From the NCBI GenBank assembly GCA_021802375.1, contig JAKAAL010000114.1, positions 1-9,337 of the forward strand: DNA of 9,337 bases, written 5' to 3'. The notes beneath the pieces were generated by a model. That model worked only from the letters and a program-made list of their open reading frames with translations. It had not been told where the DNA came from and did no database searches. The stretch's first letter is position 1. The number at the start of each line of letters is the position of its first letter. Source of the DNA: Bacillota bacterium. Lineage in GTDB: Bacteria > Bacillota_E > Sulfobacillia > Sulfobacillales > Sulfobacillaceae. Positions 1 through 6,162 of this stretch are shown here, piece by piece. The position numbers and the translations under genes were made by a program.

Positions 1-389
1 GATGGACGATTGAGGTGTTTTTCAAAGAAATGAAGCAACATTTGCGACTCGGCCAGTGCCAATCCCGGGATTTTGATGCGCAAATTGCTCATGTGACGAT
101 CTGCTGTATCCTCTACACCTTCCTCGCGTATTTTCGGAGAGTCCATGCCTACGCATCCTTAGGCGCGCTGTGTGAAGGCATTGTGGCCGAATTGGTCGAG
201 AAAAACTTAGCGCAACGACTGTGGGAATTGTTCGAGGAACTGCTGCAGGGGGTCATCCTCTCGATCGCGGAATCAGGCTCGGTAGACCTGGCACAATTCC
301 AACGGTCACCGGAATATGCTGCGCTCAAAGCCCTGTTTGCGGAGTCGTTCTTGGGCGATCAGTTACAAGCCTTCAATAAGTCCGCCTAA
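1..389 (+). CDS. IS4-type transposase, C-terminal fragment (5' end outside window)
   Basis: This is the C-terminal part of a DDE transposase that would cut and join the ends of its own insertion sequence. The reading frame is open from the first base, with the first full codon at position 3, and ends at TAA 387-389. It begins WTIEVFFKEMKQHL. IS4-family transposases carry the signature R-(3)-E-(6)-K. Here the E of TIEV is followed after six residues by the K of MKQ, and the preceding partial codon ends in GA, which fits Arg (CGA or AGA). The E would be the third catalytic acidic residue. The stretch QSRDFDAQIAHVTI followed by a hydrophobic LYTFLAYF segment is typical of this transposase group. 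An ATG lies at position 30, but the frame clearly runs in from the left. Whether the whole gene is intact cannot be judged here. A 16-bp candidate element end lies 82 bp downstream. Confidence 0.8.
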   Translation, partial: WTIEVFFKEMKQHLRLGQCQSRDFDAQIAHVTICCILYTFLAYFRRVHAYASLGALCEGIVAELVEKNLAQRLWELFEELLQGVILSIAESGSVDLAQFQRSPEYAALKALFAESFLGDQLQAFNKSA

Positions 390-470
390 GTGACCAAAAT
401 GGAATGAGGAAAAAGTGGCGATTTTCAAGGCTTGGCGGAATGATCGACGTCTAAAAATGGTGTGTTATGA

Positions 471-486
471 GGGTGCGAAACTCAAG
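471..486 (+). repeat. Candidate right end of the IS4-type element, copy 1 of a 16-bp direct repeat
   Basis: The sequence GGGTGCGAAACTCAAG lies 82 bp after the transposase stop codon, where the terminal repeat of a simple insertion sequence would be expected. An identical copy in the same orientation is at 664-679. The matching left end (reading CTTGAGTTTCGCACCC on this strand) is not in the window, so the assignment is an inference from position and repetition. Confidence 0.5.
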
Positions 487-538
487 TAATAAGGTTGATC
501 GAATACTGGTGTTCATCGAGCACCTTTTTGACCGCCAT
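482..538 (-). pseudogene. Possible truncated 5' end of a second transposase gene
   Basis: On the minus strand an ATG at 538-536 is preceded at short distance by an AGGGGA-like ribosome binding site and opens a short frame reading MAVKKVLDEHQYSINLI. The frame runs into the end repeat at 486-471 and stops at once (TGA 484-482). Upstream on the same strand is a leader of about 125 bases that begins at the second copy of the 16-bp repeat (679-664). This layout is what the 5' end of a minus-strand insertion sequence would look like after being cut by insertion of the plus-strand IS4-type element. The peptide is too short for me to assign to a family, so the reading rests on geometry alone. It could also be chance. 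Confidence 0.25.
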
Positions 539-663
539 CACATGGTCCCCTATGTTAGTCACCCGTTTTTGGTTGATTTGGGTCGCACCTTAATTACCCA
601 AAAAACCTAGTGTTCATGCGGGGTTAGCGGCTTTTTATCCCATTGGATTTGCTTGGATTTCGG

Positions 664-679
664 GGGTGCGAAACTCAAG
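664..679 (+). repeat. Copy 2 of the 16-bp direct repeat (candidate element end)
   Basis: This is an exact second copy of GGGTGCGAAACTCAAG, in the same orientation as 471-486 and 193 bp from it. The bases upstream of the two copies do not resemble each other, so this is not a simple tandem duplication. Read as an element boundary it would close an element lying to its left, whose remaining part would be 487-663. Confidence 0.45.
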
Positions 680-720
680 GTCTTACTTATCGGGCGTTTC
701 TATGACAGAGGAAAACCTGC

Positions 721-726
721 AAGGAG
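721..726 (+). promoter_or_regulatory. Ribosome binding site that fixes the DruA-family start
   Basis: AAGGAG is separated by 8 bases from ATG 735. The in-frame upstream starts GTG 666 and ATG 702 have no comparable site, and GTG 666 lies inside the 16-bp repeat. Confidence 0.7.
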
Positions 727-734
727 ATACGTTG

Positions 735-1685
735 ATGCCTAGACGTTGGGATGAACCATTCTGGATTGGTGATCGGTTTTTTAGTTCGGAGGATATCGAC
801 CGATTCAAATCCATAGTGAAATATTTTCGACGATCGACTCGTACCGAACTGGCTGCGACATTATGTGATACTTTACCGTGGCGTTCGCCGAACGGCGCGT
901 TGCGAATCGATTCATGCATGAATCTATTGGATGCCATGGAGGCATCCGGGTTTGTCGAATTGCCACCCAAACGCCAATTAGTGCCCGGGCGTAGTGCCGC
1001 CAAAGCCGAAAAACAGGGAGAACCACTCGCCCCCCTTGAGATCGCAGTTCCGCTGGCTGATATACAACCGATTTCAGTTGTCCCGGTGGTGTCTGAAGAG
1101 GAACGTCTCACTTGGAATGCCACGATGGCTCGCTTTCATCCGCTGGGTTATCGACGCGCTTTTGGTGCCAGACAGCACTATTGGATTGTGTCGGAGGCAG
1201 GTCCGACACCACGACGGCTCGGCGGCCTCCTCTTTGGGTCCTCGGCCAAAGCCTTGGAAGCGCGAGAACGTTGGATTGGTTGGGATAACGCAACCCGGGG
1301 TCGGTTTCGTGCCCGGATCATCAACAATAGCCGGTATCTGATTTTGCCCGGAGTGCACGTACCTCACCTGGCCAGTCATGTGTTAGGTCTGACCGCGCGA
1401 AGAATTCGTGCGGATTGGTACGCACATTATGGGTTTTCACCAGTGCTGTTAGAAACCTTCGTGGAATCTCCCTATCGCGGCACCTGTTATGCGGCGTCCA
1501 ATTGGGTCTGCATTGGAGAGACCGTGGGCCGTAGTCGCCAAGATCGCTATAATACGATGCGCGTACCAAAAAAATCGATTTGGATGTATCCCCTGGTTCG
1601 TCACTGGCGAGAGGCCTTGGTGGAACCGTGGCCCGAGCAGCAGCACCTCGCCAAGGAAGTATTCGTCCAAGATGAATTCTGGTGA
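735..1685 (+). CDS. Stand-alone DruA-family protein (DUF4338)
   Basis: This is a 316-residue protein of the DruA/DUF4338 family. DruA was first named as a component of the Druantia anti-phage systems; its biochemical activity is not something I can state. The start at ATG 735 is chosen from the AAGGAG site. Residues about 33-77 form a helical N-terminal region with the family pattern LCDTLPWRSPNGALR, a conserved Cys at 61 and GFVELP. The core runs from about 134 to 290. It contains FHPLG (134-138), RERWIGW (177-183), NNSRYLILP (197-205), LASHVLG (212-218), DWYAHYGFSPVLLETFVE (227-244), RGTCYAASNW (248-257) and GRSR (265-268). Length is normal for a stand-alone member and no motif is broken. 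No large helicase or other Druantia partner lies nearby. The surroundings are insertion-sequence debris, so it may be an orphan defence gene or cargo or part of a mobile element. Confidence 0.85.
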   Translation: MPRRWDEPFWIGDRFFSSEDIDRFKSIVKYFRRSTRTELAATLCDTLPWRSPNGALRIDSCMNLLDAMEASGFVELPPKRQLVPGRSAAKAEKQGEPLAPLEIAVPLADIQPISVVPVVSEEERLTWNATMARFHPLGYRRAFGARQHYWIVSEAGPTPRRLGGLLFGSSAKALEARERWIGWDNATRGRFRARIINNSRYLILPGVHVPHLASHVLGLTARRIRADWYAHYGFSPVLLETFVESPYRGTCYAASNWVCIGETVGRSRQDRYNTMRVPKKSIWMYPLVRHWREALVEPWPEQQHLAKEVFVQDEFW

Positions 1686-1715
1686 TTCCCTGTGCAACAC
1701 AATCACAAACGGCCA

Positions 1716-1744
1716 TAATGTGTAGCTGCAGGTTATGGAGAGTT
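1716..1744 (+). repeat. Left inverted repeat of the MITE-like element
   Basis: The arm begins TAATGTGTAGCTGCAGGTT and ends GGAGAGTT. It pairs with 2007-2035. The four differences (arm positions 8, 14, 20 and 24) are all transitions. Confidence 0.7.
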
Positions 1745-2006
1745 CGGGGCGTAATACGTTAAGCCATGACTGTTTCTTCCCTGACAACTTACCATAACCC
1801 TGCGGAAAATCGGGAGGAGGCAGGAGGTACCAAGGTTTGAATCCCGTCTTTTGGCCGTTTACGATAGAGACGAGACGATCGGAGATAAATGGACGAAGTT
1901 GACTCGAGATGGGTCAGGTTTTGGTCCGATTCCCACTGTCTAACTACGCTGCATTATGGGGAGTGGTCGTAGACGATTTCTCCATCGGAACTGGGCTCCC
2001 GTCGTT

Positions 2007-2035
2007 AACTCCCCACAACCTACAGCTGCACATTA
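2007..2035 (-). repeat. Right inverted repeat of the MITE-like element
   Basis: Read on the minus strand it begins TAATGTGCAGCTGTAGGTT and ends GGGGAGTT, the partner of 1716-1744. The match does not extend past either outer edge. Confidence 0.7.
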
Positions 2036-2045
2036 GTGATATAAC

Positions 2046-2532
2046 GTAGAGCTATTACCTGATCAGGCGGCATCCTATGAGGACAATCCGGGGTTGCAGT
2101 GGGGCCACGTGGTGCGGCAGAGCAATCTCGAGGTCATTGAGCGCACGATCACCACCACCGGCCAGATCCTTCTGATCCCCGCGATTGACATTGCGACCTA
2201 CTGGACCTCCTTGCCGAATGGTCCGGCCACCATCCTACCCTGATACCCGGATCATGGCACCATGGAGCAATATCATAGCGAAGTGAAGACCGATAACTCG
2301 CGCTCTCACCTATAATCTCTTGCGCGTGATTGGACAGGCCGTGCTCGGTCGGACCGACGTCCCCTTGCGGAAAGCGGCGCATCGTCGGCGGCCTGCGGAC
2401 GATCATCCAAAACCTCATTCTCTGTGCCGCCAAACCTATCATGCACGCACGCCGTCACCGGATTCGTTATGGGCGGGGCAATCGCTGGGGCCGGTGGCCG
2501 CCCAATTGTATGCGCAGTTTGCCACGGGCTAG
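2046..2532 (+). pseudogene. Degenerate IS1380-type transposase remnant
   Basis: Three frames must be joined to read this as the C-terminal part of an IS1380-family DDE transposase. Frame 3 (2046-2312) reads VVRQSNLEVIERTI, then TYWTSLPNGPATILP, a TGA at 2241-2243, and continues in the same frame as YPDHGTMEQYHSEVKTD, the region that carries a conserved family Glu. About 25-30 codons expected from family knowledge (between KTD and AYN) are missing. Frame 1 resumes near 2308 with TYNLLRVIGQAVLG and LRKAAHRR. A shift near 2392 moves to frame 2 for LRTIIQNLILCAAKPIMHARR. A second shift near 2483 returns to frame 1 for GPVAAQLYAQFATG and a TAG at 2530-2532. The N-terminal two thirds is absent; the homology starts just right of the MITE-like element. 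With a nonsense codon, a deletion and two frameshifts, it cannot encode active transposase. Confidence 0.75.
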
Positions 2533-2760
2533 CTTAAGCCCATCGCCGAAATTCGATAACTGGGGTTTGAGGTCATCGCCGCCGTACGGCGACGTAGAGA
2601 TCCTTATGTCGTAGCGGACCTCAGATCATGGCTTGGCTACCATGTGGCGCTATCCCGCCGCCAACCCACCTCGCACCCAAGGCGCCTCGTAGCATTTTAA
2701 GCCGACAACGGGTCTAAATTAGCGTGCGGAGCACTTCTTGTCACGCATTCAGGTAAAACG
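2533..2760. other. Non-coding stretch between IS1380 remnant and sugar operon promoter
   Basis: I see no gene. There is a 12-bp perfect palindrome, CGCCGTACGGCG (2580-2591), enclosed by a 7-bp inverted repeat, TGAGGTC at 2568-2574 and GACCTCA at 2617-2623. This could be a folded end of the decayed insertion sequence or a weak structure that blocks read-through. It lacks the U-run of an intrinsic terminator. Confidence 0.35.
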
Positions 2761-2778
2761 GTTGGAATGGATTCCAAC
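2761..2778. promoter_or_regulatory. Upstream 18-bp palindrome, possible second regulator site
   Basis: GTTGGAAT and ATTCCAAC are perfect inverted copies separated by GG. The dyad ends 8 bases before the -35 box, a position used by activators or by an auxiliary operator. Its sequence differs from the operator at 2822-2843, so a different protein may bind it. Its centre is 63 bp from the centre of that operator. Confidence 0.45.
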
Positions 2779-2786
2779 AAAAATGA

Positions 2787-2815
2787 TTGACATCACGGTA
2801 TAGTGTGTTTATTCT
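2787..2815 (+). promoter_or_regulatory. Sigma-A type promoter of the LacI-transporter operon
   Basis: A consensus -35 box TTGACA (2787-2792) is followed by a 17-base spacer and the -10 box TATTCT (2810-2815, four of six consensus bases). Transcription should start near 2822, at the left edge of the operator dyad. The leader up to the GTG start is then about 43 bases. Confidence 0.7.
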
Positions 2816-2821
2816 AAAAGC

Positions 2822-2843
2822 AATCGTTTACGTGTAAACGATT
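2822..2843. promoter_or_regulatory. Perfect 22-bp operator-like dyad, probable LacI-family site
   Basis: AATCGTTTAC and GTAAACGATT are exact inverted copies separated by GT. The dyad sits on the predicted transcription start, where a bound repressor would block initiation. LacI-family dimers bind even-spaced dyads of this size, and the gene directly downstream encodes such a regulator, so autorepression is the likely reading. No second full copy was seen in the window, including upstream of the hydrolase and kinase. Confidence 0.7.
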
Positions 2844-2864
2844 TTCTCGACAGGAGGAATTTTT

Positions 2865-3908
2865 GTGGCGACTATTCGTGACGTAGCCAAGCGTGCCGGA
2901 GTATCTACCGCGACCGTGTCTCATGTCATCAATGGCACGCGTCCGGTTGCCGAACGAACGCGTGCTCACGTCTTACAAGTCATGAAGGAACTGAACTTTG
3001 TTCCCTCCGCTTTTGGACGAGGGTTGCGCACCAACAGTTTGAAGACCATCGGGTTTATCGCTGCGGATCTTACCAATCCTTTTTTTGCCCAAGTATTTCG
3101 CGGTGTGGAAAAAAAAGCGCGAGAAGCTCACTATACCGTGATTGTTAGTCACTCTGACGAAAACGCTGAACATGAAGAGGAAGCCATTCAAAATCTCGTG
3201 GCCAAGGGCGTGGATGGCATTTTATTAGCGCCGGTTCGCACAGACCCGCAGGGTGCTGCTTTCTATACACGCATCCCGGTTCCGCTTATGACCTACGACC
3301 GCCATCTCAATACCGGCGATATTCCGTCCGTTGTGACAAATAGTCAGGATGCAGTCCGCGAGGCCATCAGTTTCTTTCGGGAGCGAGGTCATGAGCATTT
3401 CGCTTTGATTGCAGGTAAACAAGGGCTGTCGACTACTGTAGAGAGACTTCAGGGATTCGAACAGGCCACTGAGTCGTGTGCACACTGGGTATTTGACGGT
3501 GACTCCCGATACGATGGAGGCGTTCAGGCAGCCCACTGGCTCAGCGAATTGAGGACACGGCCTTCAGTGCTAATGGTAGGCAATAATCTGATGGCGATGG
3601 GTTTGGTCGTCACACTACAGACGCAATACCCAGACCTTCTGGCTTCCACGGTGCTCATTGCGCTGGATGACGAACCGTGGACGACTTTTGTGCGCCCTCC
3701 GCTATCTGTTATTGTGCAGCCCACGCATGCAATAGGTGTGACTGCCGCAGATTTACTTCTGCAACGCATACACCATCATGAAGTGCCACTCCTGACCACG
3801 TTGCCGTGTGACTTTGTCGCTCGTGTCGACCCAGTCTCTTATCGTCACCAACTTTCCGCTCAGTCCAAAATTCAATATGGATTACATGAGGAGGGATTAG
3901 ATCATTGA
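2865..3908 (+). CDS. LacI-family sugar-responsive transcriptional regulator
   Basis: This 347-residue protein is a full-length LacI/GalR-family repressor, acting on DNA in the cytoplasm. The helix-turn-helix is at residues 3-25 (ATIRDVAKRAGVSTATVSHV, then INGTRPVAE). The hinge follows at about 46-57 (VPSAFGRGLRT). From about residue 60 it has a type I periplasmic-binding-protein fold that would bind the effector sugar, opening with TIGFIAADLTNPFFAQVFRG, similar in style to RbsR and PurR. The start is GTG 2865, 7 bases after AGGAGG (2852-2857). It is the first gene of the operon. Its TGA overlaps the TTG start of the binding-protein gene, so regulator and transporter are co-transcribed and translationally coupled. 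The dyad at its promoter points to autoregulation. The inducer is not known, though the neighbours imply a sugar or glycoside. Confidence 0.93.
   Translation: MATIRDVAKRAGVSTATVSHVINGTRPVAERTRAHVLQVMKELNFVPSAFGRGLRTNSLKTIGFIAADLTNPFFAQVFRGVEKKAREAHYTVIVSHSDENAEHEEEAIQNLVAKGVDGILLAPVRTDPQGAAFYTRIPVPLMTYDRHLNTGDIPSVVTNSQDAVREAISFFRERGHEHFALIAGKQGLSTTVERLQGFEQATESCAHWVFDGDSRYDGGVQAAHWLSELRTRPSVLMVGNNLMAMGLVVTLQTQYPDLLASTVLIALDDEPWTTFVRPPLSVIVQPTHAIGVTAADLLLQRIHHHEVPLLTTLPCDFVARVDPVSYRHQLSAQSKIQYGLHEEGLDH
3889..3894 (+). promoter_or_regulatory. Ribosome binding site supporting the TTG start of the binding protein
   Basis: AGGAGG lies 10 bases before TTG 3905. The next start, ATG 3917, would be 22 bases away, too far for normal initiation. 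The site lies inside the end of the lacI-type gene. Confidence 0.7.
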
Positions 3909-5194
3909 CTCATCGTATGCATTGGCTCGTTCCGATGGCCCTGACCTCGGTTGGCTCTCTGATGTTGGCAGGGTGCGGAGGGGCAACTAACGCGGCATCC
4001 ACATCCGCCGCCAAAACGGTGTCATTAACTTTTGAAGAGGGCATTCAGTCCCCCGCCACTCAAACCTATCTGCAACACCAGATCAACGCTTTCGAGAAGT
4101 CTCATCCGACAATCCACATCTCCATGCAAAATTACGGTGCCGCCGATTCAGAAATTCCTAAGCTCGAAAGCGCCGTCGCCGCACACGATCCGCCAAACTT
4201 GTTATGGATTGCGCCCGCCTATACTGGCCAATTCGCCTCTTCAGGCGCCATCGTGCAAGCGCAGAAATACTTCAAGAACACTGATTTTCAAGCGTCTAGC
4301 ATCTTTACCGGCTTATTAAATACCGGTGTCTACCAGGGTAAGGTTTGGACGATGCCCTTTGACGCGAACGATCTCGGCGTATACTACAACAAGACGTTAT
4401 TCGCCAAAGCAGGCATTACTAGCCCACCCACCACTTGGAGTCAATTTCTGACCGATGCCAAGAAACTGACCACAAACGGAACCTATGGATTTGAAATGCC
4501 GATTGGCAACCAGGAGTGGACCGTTTGGATCTGGGAAACACTGCTCTGGCAAGCCGGCGGCCATCTGTTGAACCCATCGCGAACCAAAGTCACCTTCGAC
4601 AGTCCTGCGGGCATTGATGCGCTGAATTATTGGGTCACGCTCATGAAAGACCATGTGGCCACGTTTGGCCCCTTAAATGACGCTTATCAACTCGGGGATT
4701 TTCTATCCGGAAAAGTGGCGATGGCCATTAACGGGCCGTGGAACTACGCGGCATTGCAGCAACAACACAGCGTCAGTTACGGGGCGTTCCCTTTGCCCAA
4801 GGACAAGATAGCAGCCACTAATATTGGAGGAGAGAGTCTCTTTATTTTTAACACCACCCCAGCGCAGAACAAAGCGGCATTTCTCTTTGCCAAGTATGTC
4901 ACGACCCCCGCATTTCAAATTGGCTATGATACCGGTAGCGGCTATTTGCCCGTATCCGTCACTGCGCAGGATTCCCCACAATATCAGCAATACCTGAAGA
5001 ACAACCCCTTTATCGACGTGTTCGCCAAAGAGATGTCCGTGGGCAAAGCGCGGCCCCCTATCCCAGCCTATTCCCAAATCTCAGCGGACATCGGCAACGC
5101 TATTGAAAATGCCCTCTATAACAAAATGTCCGCTAAGGCCGCATTGCAGCAGGCCGCCGCACAAGCCCAACAGGCGTTGGATTCTAATTCATGA
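3905..5194 (+). CDS. Extracellular sugar-binding lipoprotein of an ABC transporter
   Basis: This 429-residue protein is a family 1 extracellular solute-binding protein of the CUT1 type. It captures a sugar outside the membrane and hands it to the two permeases encoded next. The N-terminus has a short basic start, a hydrophobic stretch (WLVPMALTSVGSLM) and a lipobox LAGC with Cys24 as the lipidation site, then a Gly/Ala/Ser/Thr-rich linker. The mature domain begins near residue 37. The family region at about 147-190 includes VWTMPFDANDLGVYYNK, FAKAGI and PPTTWSQF. The later FDSPAGIDALNYWVTLM and GPWNYAA stretches are also typical. Tryptophan-rich patches (QEWTVWIWETLLW, about 203-215) could stack on sugar rings. 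The TTG start overlaps the regulator's TGA by 3 bases. Ligand identity cannot be read from sequence; an oligosaccharide is likely from family and neighbours. Confidence 0.92.
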   Translation: MTHRMHWLVPMALTSVGSLMLAGCGGATNAASTSAAKTVSLTFEEGIQSPATQTYLQHQINAFEKSHPTIHISMQNYGAADSEIPKLESAVAAHDPPNLLWIAPAYTGQFASSGAIVQAQKYFKNTDFQASSIFTGLLNTGVYQGKVWTMPFDANDLGVYYNKTLFAKAGITSPPTTWSQFLTDAKKLTTNGTYGFEMPIGNQEWTVWIWETLLWQAGGHLLNPSRTKVTFDSPAGIDALNYWVTLMKDHVATFGPLNDAYQLGDFLSGKVAMAINGPWNYAALQQQHSVSYGAFPLPKDKIAATNIGGESLFIFNTTPAQNKAAFLFAKYVTTPAFQIGYDTGSGYLPVSVTAQDSPQYQQYLKNNPFIDVFAKEMSVGKARPPIPAYSQISADIGNAIENALYNKMSAKAALQQAAAQAQQALDSNS

Positions 5195-5247
5195 ACTGGT
5201 TGACGGACGTGACACGTTTGGGTAAGGGGGCTTGGAAATCGTGGTAG
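5191..5247 (+). other. 18-codon open frame bridging binding protein and first permease
   Basis: ATG 5191 overlaps the binding-protein stop as ATGA and opens a frame reading MNWLTDVTRLGKGAWKSW, ending at TAG 5245-5247 just past the preferred GTG start of the permease. Ribosomes could pass by termination-reinitiation across this short frame. It could also be the displaced original N-terminus of the permease, separated by a frameshift. No good ribosome binding site of its own is present, so coding status is unproven. Confidence 0.25.
5225..5230 (+). promoter_or_regulatory. Ribosome binding site favouring GTG 5241 for the first permease
   Basis: AGGGGG, within TAAGGGGG (5223-5230), matches TAAGGAGG with one wobble-compatible change. 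It is 10 bases from GTG 5241 but only 1 base from TTG 5232, so GTG is preferred. Confidence 0.5.
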
Positions 5248-6122
5248 GCCGACGACGGTTGTGGGGGTGGGCGGCTCTGTTTCTGGCACCCGCCGTGATT
5301 CTTACCGCGGTATTTTTTTACTATCCCATGGGGTATATCCTTTGGCTCAGTGTTCATCATTGGAACGGTTTGTCTCCAATCAAGTCTTTTACGGGATTCG
5401 CCGAATTCCACCATTTGGTCGACGAATCGATCTTTGGCTTAGTCATCCGCAACACAGTACTTTTTGTGATCGGAACCGTGATACCGAGCATTGCCATCGG
5501 GTTGGGGTTGGCCTTATTGGCCAACCGCCCCTTGCCCTTGCGCAATCTGCTCCGCGGTATTAGTTTCGCCCCTTATCTGGTATCTTTTGTGTCGGCCGGC
5601 CTGGCTTGGGTGTGGATGGGCAGTTCAGGCGGACTGTTCGACCATCTGCTGGGGGTCTTTGGAGTGCACCCGGGCAACCTGGTTGACAATCCGTCTACCG
5701 CATTGATATATGTTATCGCCATGTATACCTGGAAAATGGCGGGCTACAACATGGTCCTGTATCTCGCGGGACTGCAGACCATTCCCCACGAGATCTATGA
5801 GGCGGGTGCTATCGATGGACTTAAGGACGGGTGGACCCAATTTCGCACCATTACTTGGCCTATGCTCAGAAACAGTACTTTTTTTGTGGTGATAATCAAT
5901 TTGGTTTTCAGCTTTCGAGCTTTCTCGGCTATTTACGTGATGACCAATGGCGGCCCCGTCAATTCGACGACGACGCTCGTGTACTATATCTGGAATCTTG
6001 CTTTTGTGCAGAATTCGTGGGGTCAGGCGGCGGCCGCTTCTACCCTATTACTTATCGTCGTGTTGGTCTTGACGGTCGGCATGGTCCGTTATTTCACCAA
6101 AGAAGTATTCCGCATCTCATAA
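5241..6122 (+). CDS. CUT1-type sugar ABC transporter permease, MalF/UgpA-like
   Basis: This is one of the two membrane subunits that form the sugar channel. From GTG 5241 it has 293 residues; TTG 5232 would add three. An initial basic stretch (GRRRLW) is followed by a first long hydrophobic segment (AALFLAPAVILTAVFFYYP). About five more membrane segments follow, including VIRNTVLFVIGTVIPSIAIG, IYVIAMYTWKMAG, the segment NSTFFVVIINLVFSF and the last one, LLLIVVLVLTVGMV. The EAA loop that docks on the ATPase is at about 186-207, reading EIYEAGAIDGLKDGWTQF and ending ITWPML. The MTNGGPVNSTTTLVYYIW stretch near 234-251 is characteristic of MalF/UgpA-type permeases. It sits 46 bases after the binding-protein gene and 40 before the second permease. 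Confidence 0.92.
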   Translation: MVGRRRLWGWAALFLAPAVILTAVFFYYPMGYILWLSVHHWNGLSPIKSFTGFAEFHHLVDESIFGLVIRNTVLFVIGTVIPSIAIGLGLALLANRPLPLRNLLRGISFAPYLVSFVSAGLAWVWMGSSGGLFDHLLGVFGVHPGNLVDNPSTALIYVIAMYTWKMAGYNMVLYLAGLQTIPHEIYEAGAIDGLKDGWTQFRTITWPMLRNSTFFVVIINLVFSFRAFSAIYVMTNGGPVNSTTTLVYYIWNLAFVQNSWGQAAAASTLLLIVVLVLTVGMVRYFTKEVFRIS

Positions 6123-6162
6123 ACTATGCAGTAATTGGAACGATGGCAGGAGGTTCAACGCG

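Larger units (their letters stand above)
390..734. other. Non-coding stretch between transposase fragment and DruA-family gene
   Basis: No complete gene is visible here. The stretch holds the two 16-bp direct repeat copies and the possible truncated minus-strand transposase start between them. No convincing sigma-A type promoter for the downstream DruA-family gene was found. Confidence 0.5.
1716..2035. mobile_element. MITE-like non-coding element, about 320 bp, with 29-bp inverted repeats
   Basis: The segment is bounded by long imperfect inverted repeats, 1716-1744 and 2007-2035, matching at 25 of 29 positions. The interior has no supported gene. Both outer ends are TA, which would fit a TA target duplication as made by IS630/Tc1-mariner type elements, but the match may be chance because TA is its own complement. 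To the left is the tail of the DruA-family gene (stop at 1685) and to the right, within about 10 bases, the IS1380 remnant begins. This suggests insertion at, or recombination with, that remnant. It could instead be a structured RNA with a long closing stem. Confidence 0.55.

Noticed and set aside
683..1123. 146-codon open frame on the minus strand
   Set aside because: It lies fully opposite the DruA-family gene, which has clear family motifs; this frame has no recognisable domain.
1812..1827. Purine run GGGAGGAGGCAGGAGG, a possible ribosome binding site or two-layer G-quadruplex
   Set aside because: No open frame of useful length follows it, and GG-only tracts form weak quadruplexes; nothing else supports a function.
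1834..1848. GGTTTGAATCCCGTC resembles the T-loop arm of a tRNA
   Set aside because: The flanking bases do not form a five-pair T stem, and no acceptor, anticodon or D arm can be built around it.
1856..1865. CGTTTACGAT resembles a half-site of the operator at 2822-2843
   Set aside because: There is no inverted partner, and it lies inside the MITE-like element far from any promoter.
2320..2614. Two overlapping plus-strand open frames of 70 and 94 codons
   Set aside because: Both are pieces of the frame-shifted IS1380 remnant, not separate genes.
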